Shown here in pieces: positions 7,006-10,952 of a DNA stretch of 10,952 nucleotides. Source of the DNA: Actinomycetales bacterium (lineage in GTDB: Bacteria; Actinomycetota; Actinomycetes; Actinomycetales; JAHECE01); contig JAHECE010000002.1 in NCBI GenBank assembly GCA_024641895.1, positions 23,154-34,105 on the forward strand. Direction: 5' to 3'. Made by a program: the position numbers and the translations under genes. The notes beneath the pieces were generated by a model, which ran no database searches, was not told where the DNA came from, and saw only the letters and a list, made by a program, of their open reading frames with translations. The first letter of the stretch is position 1. Each line of letters starts with the position of its first letter.

Positions 7006-7850
7006 GACCGCCTCCCTCGTCCGAGGATCATCTGGGTGATCGCCCGCGCGGCCCGCCGCTCGACGACCTCCATCGACTCCCCGACGTGGATCCGCATGCG
7101 CTCGACGGCGACGTCGATCTCTGTGGCGAGAACCGCCTCGACGATGCCGAGGTGCTGGCTGATCGTGAGGGCGATCCGGTCCTCGGTGAGGAAGTCGTGC
7201 ATGCGCACCGGCCGGATCCGGGCGTTCACCGTCTCGAGGGCGTCGGCCAGCACGGCGTTGCCCGTCGCACGGCACAGCGCCATGTGGAAGGACTCGTCGA
7301 TCTCGACGAACGACGGGTCCGGCTCGGGCTGGTCCAGCTGCATCCTGCGCCAGCGGTCCCGCAGCGGCTCGAGGACCGCGACGTCGTGTGCACCGAAGCC
7401 CTCCAGGGAACGCACGAGGCCCCGCAGCTCGAGGGCGATGCGGACCTCGTAGAGGTCACGCAGGTCGAGCAGGTCGGGCTCGGCCACGTAGTAGCCGCCG
7501 TCCGCGTAGCGCCGGAGCAGCCGGTCCGCGTGCAGTCGGACCATGGCCTCGCGCACGGGGGTCCGCGACACGCCGAGCATCTCGGCGATCCGCTCCTCCG
7601 CCAGGCGTTCTCGGGTCGGGAAGACGCCGAGGAGGACCATCCGCCGCAGCCGGCCGTGCACGAGATCCCGCCTGCTGCCGCGGGACTCGGCCAGCTCGGC
7701 GTCCGTCAGGGCCCACCGGGGGTCCCCTCCCCCGGTCGCCGACGCCCGCCCCGGCAACTGCGTGGACTGCGCGCCCGGGTTCGCGTCGGACGCCGGATAC
7801 CGCGCTGTATACAGCGCCGCATCCACTGGTGAACCCGACTTCGTATCCAT
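7002..7850 (-). CDS. GntR-family transcriptional regulator, FCD (FadR) subfamily
   Basis: Likely local, ligand-responsive regulator of the transport/ureide operon it heads, 282 aa. The N-terminal winged helix-turn-helix spans about 60-124, with the GntR core LAEERIAEMLGVSRTPVREA at 83-102. The FCD effector domain shows the expected metal-ligand set Asp185 (DESFH), His189, His233 (SQHLG) and His255 (RIHVGES). The first 55 residues are Pro/Gly/Ala-rich and not conserved, longer than usual. The start is uncertain: no Shine-Dalgarno precedes the ATG at 7850, but a TAGATT box 6 nt before it fits a leaderless transcript. Alternatives are an in-frame TTG at Leu32 or a later rare start. Its 3' end overlaps the ATPase start (ATGA). 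The effector is unknown; biuret, allophanate or related ureides are guesses from context. Confidence 0.92.
   Translation of the reverse strand: MDTKSGSPVDAALYTARYPASDANPGAQSTQLPGRASATGGGDPRWALTDAELAESRGSRRDLVHGRLRRMVLLGVFPTRERLAEERIAEMLGVSRTPVREAMVRLHADRLLRRYADGGYYVAEPDLLDLRDLYEVRIALELRGLVRSLEGFGAHDVAVLEPLRDRWRRMQLDQPEPDPSFVEIDESFHMALCRATGNAVLADALETVNARIRPVRMHDFLTEDRIALTISQHLGIVEAVLATEIDVAVERMRIHVGESMEVVERRAARAITQMILGRGRRS
7804..7815. promoter_or_regulatory. Perfect 12-bp palindrome, candidate GntR operator
   Basis: GCTGTATACAGC reads identically on both strands. Its GTA/TAC core fits the FadR-subfamily operator pattern GTa(N0-3)tAC. It lies about 35-46 bases inside the GntR reading frame as called, just downstream of the presumed transcription start, where binding could block elongation (autoregulation). 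AT-rich TGTATACA stands out in this very GC-rich DNA. Confidence 0.6.
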
Positions 7851-7856
7851 GCCGCG

Positions 7857-7862
7857 AATCTA
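7857..7862 (-). promoter_or_regulatory. Candidate -10 box of the GntR-led operon (leaderless)
   Basis: TAGATT on the minus strand matches TANNNT and ends 6 nt before the ATG at 7850, so transcription would begin at or next to the A of the start codon. No convincing TTGACA-like -35 is seen 16-18 nt upstream. A small inverted repeat AACG-TCG-CGTT (7865-7875) lies in the spacer just upstream and could be a further regulator site. Confidence 0.45.
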
Positions 7863-7984
7863 GGAACGTCGCGTTTCGACCGACTGCGCCGCAGGTAAAC
7901 ACTGGGTTGCCGGGCGGTCTCGCACGCATCACGATCGACGCCGGGGACGAGCACGGCCGGCTGCGCCCGGCGCCGCACTGCCCC

Positions 7985-7990
7985 TACGCT
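7985..7990 (+). promoter_or_regulatory. Candidate -10 box of the alpha/beta hydrolase gene (leaderless)
   Basis: TACGCT matches TANNNT and is followed by exactly 7 nt and the ATG at 7998. There is no Shine-Dalgarno before that ATG, so a leaderless mRNA is likely. A -35 element is not recognisable. Confidence 0.45.
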
Positions 7991-7997
7991 TCCGGGC

Positions 7998-8657
7998 ATG
8001 GCACCCCGGGTCCTCCTCGTGCACGGCGCGGCAACGACCGCCGCCGTCTGGGATGCCGTGATCCGCCTCCTGCAAGAACCGAGCGAGGACGGCTTCCCCG
8101 GCCTCGAGGTCCTCGCACCGCAGCGGCCGTCGAGCGGGGACCTGGATCGCGAGGTCGCCTTCCTGTCGGAGGCCGCGCGGGGCGCGGTGGTCGTCGGCGT
8201 GAGCGGCGGCGCCACCCTCGGGCTCGCCCTGGCCTCCAGCGACGTCCCCCTCGCGGGGGCCGTCCTGCACGAACCGGCCGTCGGGACACTCGTGCCCGGG
8301 CTCCTCGACCACGTCGTCGCCGGCTACGCCCAGGGCGGTGTCACCGGCTTCGGACGTGCCCTGTACGGTCCCGGCTGGTCCCCGGCGATGGCCCCGGCGG
8401 ACCCGGGCGCGGTGGACCGCGACCTTGCGATGTTCCGCGCGTTCCAGCCGCAGGCACCGGCTGCAGGACAGGGCAATGTGGTCGTCACCGTCGGCGGCGA
8501 CTCACCGCCGACGCGGCACGAGGCCGCCCGGGTGCTGCACGAACGGTTCGGTGTCGAGGCTCACGTGCTGCCCGGCTGCCGGCACTTCGTCCAGCACGAC
8601 AACCCGGCCGAGCTGGTCGCCGTGCTCAGGGACGTCGTCGCCCGCGCGCGCGGCTGA
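7998..8657 (+). CDS. Small alpha/beta hydrolase
   Basis: A compact 219-aa alpha/beta-hydrolase-fold protein, predicted cytoplasmic (no signal peptide). The oxyanion-hole strand is RVLLVHGAAT (4-13) with HG at 9-10; the nucleophile elbow is GVSGG (67-71) with Ser69. The acid is probably Asp168 in TVGGDSPPT, and the catalytic His is probably His196 in PGCRHFVQHDNP. The order Ser-Asp-His and the closing His followed by an NPAEL helix are typical of the family. The substrate cannot be told; esterase or peptidase-like relatives are very diverse. It is transcribed divergently from the GntR operon and may or may not share its regulation. The start fits a leaderless -10 box 7 nt upstream. Confidence 0.88.
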   Translation: MAPRVLLVHGAATTAAVWDAVIRLLQEPSEDGFPGLEVLAPQRPSSGDLDREVAFLSEAARGAVVVGVSGGATLGLALASSDVPLAGAVLHEPAVGTLVPGLLDHVVAGYAQGGVTGFGRALYGPGWSPAMAPADPGAVDRDLAMFRAFQPQAPAAGQGNVVVTVGGDSPPTRHEAARVLHERFGVEAHVLPGCRHFVQHDNPAELVAVLRDVVARARG

Positions 8658-8700
8658 CCGGCCCGCCAGGACGCCGGAGGCACCGACGCGTCACCGACGA

Positions 8701-8717
8701 CGCCCCTGCATGGGGCG
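8701..8717. terminator. Bidirectional terminator-like hairpin in a convergent spacer
   Basis: CGCCCC (8701-8706) pairs with GGGGCG (8712-8717) around a 5-nt TGCAT loop. It is 43 nt past the hydrolase stop and 12 nt past the malate dehydrogenase stop, where two converging transcripts need to end. No U-tract follows on either strand, which is common in high-GC actinobacteria. Confidence 0.5.
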
Positions 8718-8729
8718 CGTCCGGCGAGC

Positions 8730-9728
8730 TCAGGCCCCGGGCAGCAGCCCGAGGGCCGCGACGGCGTCCCGCTCCTCGACCAGCTCGGCCACCGATGTGT
8801 CGATCCGCCCTCGCGAGTACTCGTCGATCGACAGGTCCGGGACGATCTCCCAGCCGCCGCCGCGCGAGACGACCGGGAACGAGGAGACGAGCCCCGCGGG
8901 GACGCCGTACTCCCCGGTCGAGACCACGGCCGCCGAGGTCCAGTCACCCTCGGGCGTCCCGCCCACCCAGGAGGCGACGTGGTCGATCGCGGCGTTCGCG
9001 GCCGAGGCCGCCGACGAGGCCCCGCGGGCCTCGATGATCGCGGCCCCGCGCTTGGCGACGGTGGGCACGAACGTCTCTGTGAGCCAGGCGTCGTCGTCGA
9101 CGACCTCCGCGGCGGGCCGACCGCCGATCAGGGCGTGGCTGATGTCGGGATACTGCGTCGTGGAGTGGTTGCCCCAGATGGTGAGGCGCTCGATCACGCT
9201 CACGGGAGCACCCGCGCGCCGCGCTAGCTGGCTGAGGGCGCGGTTGTGGTCGAGTCGGGTCATGGCCGTGAACCGCTCGGCCGGGACGTCCGGCGCATGC
9301 GCGGACGCGATGAGCGCGTTCGTGTTGGCGGGGTTGCCCACGACGAGCACGCGGATGTCATCGGCCGCTCCTGCGTTGATCGCCTCACCCTGTGGCCCGA
9401 AGATCCCACCGTTCGCGGCGAGCAGGTCCGAGCGTTCCATCCCGGCGCCGCGAGGCCTGGCTCCGACGAGCAGGGCGACGTTCGCACCGTCGAAGCCGGT
9501 CCGGGCGTCGCTCGTGATGTCGACGCCCGCCAGCAGCGGGAACGCACAGTCGTCGAGCTCCATCGCCGTGCCCTCGGCGGCCCGGACCGCCTGCGGTACC
9601 TCGAGGAGCCGCAGCGACACGGGAACGTCTGGGCCGAGGAGCTGGCCGGAGGCGATCCGGAACAGCAGCGCGTAGCCGATCTGCCCGGCAGCCCCGGTGA
9701 CGGTGACGACGACGGGGGGACGTGACAT
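8730..9728 (-). CDS. mdh: Malate dehydrogenase (NAD-dependent, cytosolic-type)
   Basis: TCA-cycle enzyme interconverting malate and oxaloacetate in the cytoplasm. It has 332 aa, a normal length for actinobacterial MDH. The Rossmann glycine motif is GAAGQIG (12-18), and Glu43 ends beta-2 (LRLLEVPQA) as in NAD-preferring forms of this group. The mobile substrate loop GARPRGAGMERSDLL (89-103) supplies Arg93 and Arg99. The catalytic pair is Asp160 (TRLDHNRA, with Arg163) and His188 (IWGNHS). These distinguish it from lactate dehydrogenase. The start at 9728 is preceded by AAGGAG at a spacing of 10 nt. It lies 113 nt after the isocitrate dehydrogenase gene on the same strand, so the two may be cotranscribed or have separate promoters. 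Confidence 0.96.
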   Translation of the reverse strand: MSRPPVVVTVTGAAGQIGYALLFRIASGQLLGPDVPVSLRLLEVPQAVRAAEGTAMELDDCAFPLLAGVDITSDARTGFDGANVALLVGARPRGAGMERSDLLAANGGIFGPQGEAINAGAADDIRVLVVGNPANTNALIASAHAPDVPAERFTAMTRLDHNRALSQLARRAGAPVSVIERLTIWGNHSTTQYPDISHALIGGRPAAEVVDDDAWLTETFVPTVAKRGAAIIEARGASSAASAANAAIDHVASWVGGTPEGDWTSAAVVSTGEYGVPAGLVSSFPVVSRGGGWEIVPDLSIDEYSRGRIDTSVAELVEERDAVAALGLLPGA

Positions 9729-9734
9729 GGCGGT

Positions 9735-9745
9735 GCTCTCCTTGG
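9735..9745 (-). promoter_or_regulatory. Shine-Dalgarno region of the malate dehydrogenase gene
   Basis: An AAGGAGAG stretch on the minus strand, upstream of the ATG at 9728. It supports this start; no other in-frame start nearby has a better site. Confidence 0.65.
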
Positions 9746-9758
9746 TTCGACGAGCGTG

Positions 9759-9801
9759 GTTCAACGGGCCCAGTTCAACGGGGCCCGGTTCGGCGGGCCC
9801 G
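9759..9801. repeat. Three-copy 14-15 nt degenerate tandem repeat between isocitrate and malate dehydrogenase genes
   Basis: GTTCAACGGGCCCA (9759-9772), GTTCAACGGGGCCCG (9773-9787) and GTTCGGCGGGCCCG (9788-9801) stand head to tail. Each carries the GGGCCC palindrome. After the last copy, GAAC (9802-9805) can pair with an upstream GTTC. This sits about 30 nt before the malate dehydrogenase ATG, a place where a promoter, operator or mRNA structure could lie. Confidence 0.75.
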
Positions 9802-9816
9802 GAACGCCAGGGGTGG

Positions 9817-9837
9817 CGCCCCCGGGACATCGGGGCG
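9817..9837 (-). terminator. Weak hairpin just after the isocitrate dehydrogenase gene
   Basis: CGCCCC (9817-9822) pairs with GGGGCG (9832-9837) over a 9-nt loop, starting 4 nt after the stop codon on the minus strand. There is no T-run. It could be a terminator or an mRNA 3'-end stabiliser. Only 6 bp, so the support is modest. Confidence 0.35.
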
Positions 9838-9841
9838 ACGC

Positions 9842-10952
9842 TCAGCCGAGCCGGGCGGCCAGGTTCTCGTCGAGGGCGGCAAGGAAGCCCTCCGTGGTCA
9901 GCCAGGCCTGGTCCGGGCCGATCAGCAGCGCGAGGTCCTTGGTCATCTTGCCGCTCTCGACCGTCTCGATGACGACCTGCTCGAGCGTCTCGGCGAACTG
10001 CGTGACCTCCGGGGTCCCGTCCAGCTTGCCGCGGTGCCGCAGGCCACCGGTCCAGGCGAAGATCGACGCGATCGGGTTGGTCGACGTCGGCTTCCCGGCC
10101 TGGTGCTGCCGGTAGTGCCGGGTCACCGTCCCGTGCGCCGCCTCTGCCTCGACAGTCTTGCCGTCCGGCGTCATGAGGACCGAGGTCATGAGCCCGAGCG
10201 AGCCGAACCCCTGCGCCACCGTGTCCGACTGGACGTCGCCGTCGTAGTTCTTGCAGGCCCAGACGTAGCCGCCCTCCCACTTCATCGCTGCGGCGACCAT
10301 GTCGTCGATGAGGCGGTGCTCGTACGTGAGACCCGCGGCGGCGAACTTCTCGGCGTACTCCGCCTCGAAGACCTCGGCGAAGATGTCCTTGAACGCGCCG
10401 TCGTAGGCCTTGAGGATCGTGTTCTTCGTCGAGAGGTAGACGGGGTAGCCGCGCTGCAAGCCGTACGCGAACGAGGCCCGCGCGAAGTCGCGGATCGAGT
10501 CGTCGAGGTTGTACATCCCCATCGCGACGCCGCCGCCGTCGGGGTAGGTCACGACCTGCTGCTGGATCGGCTCGGAGCCGTCCGCCGGGGTGAAGGTCAG
10601 CATGAGCGTGCCCGCGCCGGGGACCTTGAAGTTCGTCGCGCGGTACTGGTCGCCGAAGGCATGACGGCCGATGATGATCGGCTTGGTCCAGCCCGGGACC
10701 AGCCGCGGGATGTTGGAGATGATGATCGGCTCGCGGAAGACGACTCCGCCGAGGATGTTGCGGATCGTGCCGTTGGGCGAGAGCCACATCTTCTTGAGGC
10801 CGAACTCCTCGACGCGGGCCTCGTCGGGCGTGATGGTGGCGCACTTGACGCCGACGCCGTGCTCCTTGATGGCGTTGGCCGCGTCGATCGTCACCTGGTC
10901 GTCCGTCGCGTCGCGGTTCTCGATCGAGAGGTCGTAGTACCGCAGGTCGACG
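9842..10952 (-). CDS. icd: NADP-dependent isocitrate dehydrogenase, eukaryotic-type homodimer family, N-terminus beyond window
   Basis: Oxidative decarboxylation of isocitrate to 2-oxoglutarate with NADPH formation, TCA cycle, cytoplasm. 369 residues are visible to the stop; roughly the first 20-40 residues lie beyond the right edge. The sequence is highly like animal and yeast IDH1/IDP. Visible motifs include ATITPDEARVEEF, WLSPNGTIRNILGG (isocitrate loop), IIIGRHAFGDQY (the Arg equivalent to human IDH1 Arg132), EHRLIDDMVA (metal-binding Asp), KNYDGDVQSD and AEAAHGTVTRHY (NADP-binding). The last segment matches the family up to the C-terminus, ending AARLG. This is the eukaryotic-like subfamily found in several actinobacteria, not the E. 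coli Icd type or the monomeric IDH. A GTG at 10894 is not the start, because conserved residues continue upstream of it. Confidence 0.97.
   Translation of the reverse strand, partial: VDLRYYDLSIENRDATDDQVTIDAANAIKEHGVGVKCATITPDEARVEEFGLKKMWLSPNGTIRNILGGVVFREPIIISNIPRLVPGWTKPIIIGRHAFGDQYRATNFKVPGAGTLMLTFTPADGSEPIQQQVVTYPDGGGVAMGMYNLDDSIRDFARASFAYGLQRGYPVYLSTKNTILKAYDGAFKDIFAEVFEAEYAEKFAAAGLTYEHRLIDDMVAAAMKWEGGYVWACKNYDGDVQSDTVAQGFGSLGLMTSVLMTPDGKTVEAEAAHGTVTRHYRQHQAGKPTSTNPIASIFAWTGGLRHRGKLDGTPEVTQFAETLEQVVIETVESGKMTKDLALLIGPDQAWLTTEGFLAALDENLAARLG

Noticed and set aside
8338..9675. Plus-strand open frame of 445 codons across the alpha/beta hydrolase and malate dehydrogenase
   Set aside because: It overlaps two well-supported genes in the wrong frame or strand and reads as Ser/Arg/Pro-rich shadow sequence.

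Overview
The window is very GC-rich, has almost no spare DNA, and encodes actinobacterial-looking proteins: a eukaryotic-type NADP isocitrate dehydrogenase, a 332-aa malate dehydrogenase and an FCD-type GntR regulator. I read it as the chromosome of a high-GC actinobacterium; I cannot place genus or order. No phage, IS, integrase, tRNA or rRNA signal was seen.

Region 1 (about 7850 down to 1, minus strand) is one catabolic gene block, in transcription order: GntR/FCD regulator, double-domain ABC ATPase, two ABC permeases, BMP/PnrA-type substrate-binding lipoprotein, a degenerate isochorismatase-fold protein, a biuret hydrolase (BiuH) homologue, and an allophanate-hydrolase-type amidase (AtzF/TrzF-like) that runs off the left edge. 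Five of the seven junctions are 4-base stop/start overlaps (ATGA or GTGA). The two exceptions are the spacers before and after the lipoprotein gene; the second (155 nt) holds a four-copy 14-nt tandem repeat and a 12-bp GC-rich stem-loop.

Region 2 (7851-7997) is a short divergent promoter region. A TANNNT -10-like box sits 6 nt before the ATG on one side and 7 nt on the other, which suggests leaderless transcripts both ways. A perfect 12-bp palindrome centred on GTATAC lies just inside the regulator gene and is a good candidate for its operator.

Region 3 (7998-8657, plus strand) is a small alpha/beta hydrolase, followed by a convergent spacer with a terminator-like hairpin. Region 4 (8730-10952, minus strand) holds two TCA-cycle genes, NADP isocitrate dehydrogenase (cut by the right edge) and malate dehydrogenase, with a spacer containing a three-copy 14-15 nt tandem repeat.

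Proposed working model (inference): the BMP-type ABC importer brings in biuret, triuret or a related ureide; the BiuH homologue hydrolyses biuret to allophanate and ammonia; the AtzF-like amidase takes allophanate on to ammonia and CO2; the GntR protein senses an intermediate. The most unusual part is the BiuH-like paralogue encoded directly before BiuH. It keeps the nucleophilic Cys region but lacks the catalytic Asp and Lys, so it may be a structural or regulatory partner or have a different role.
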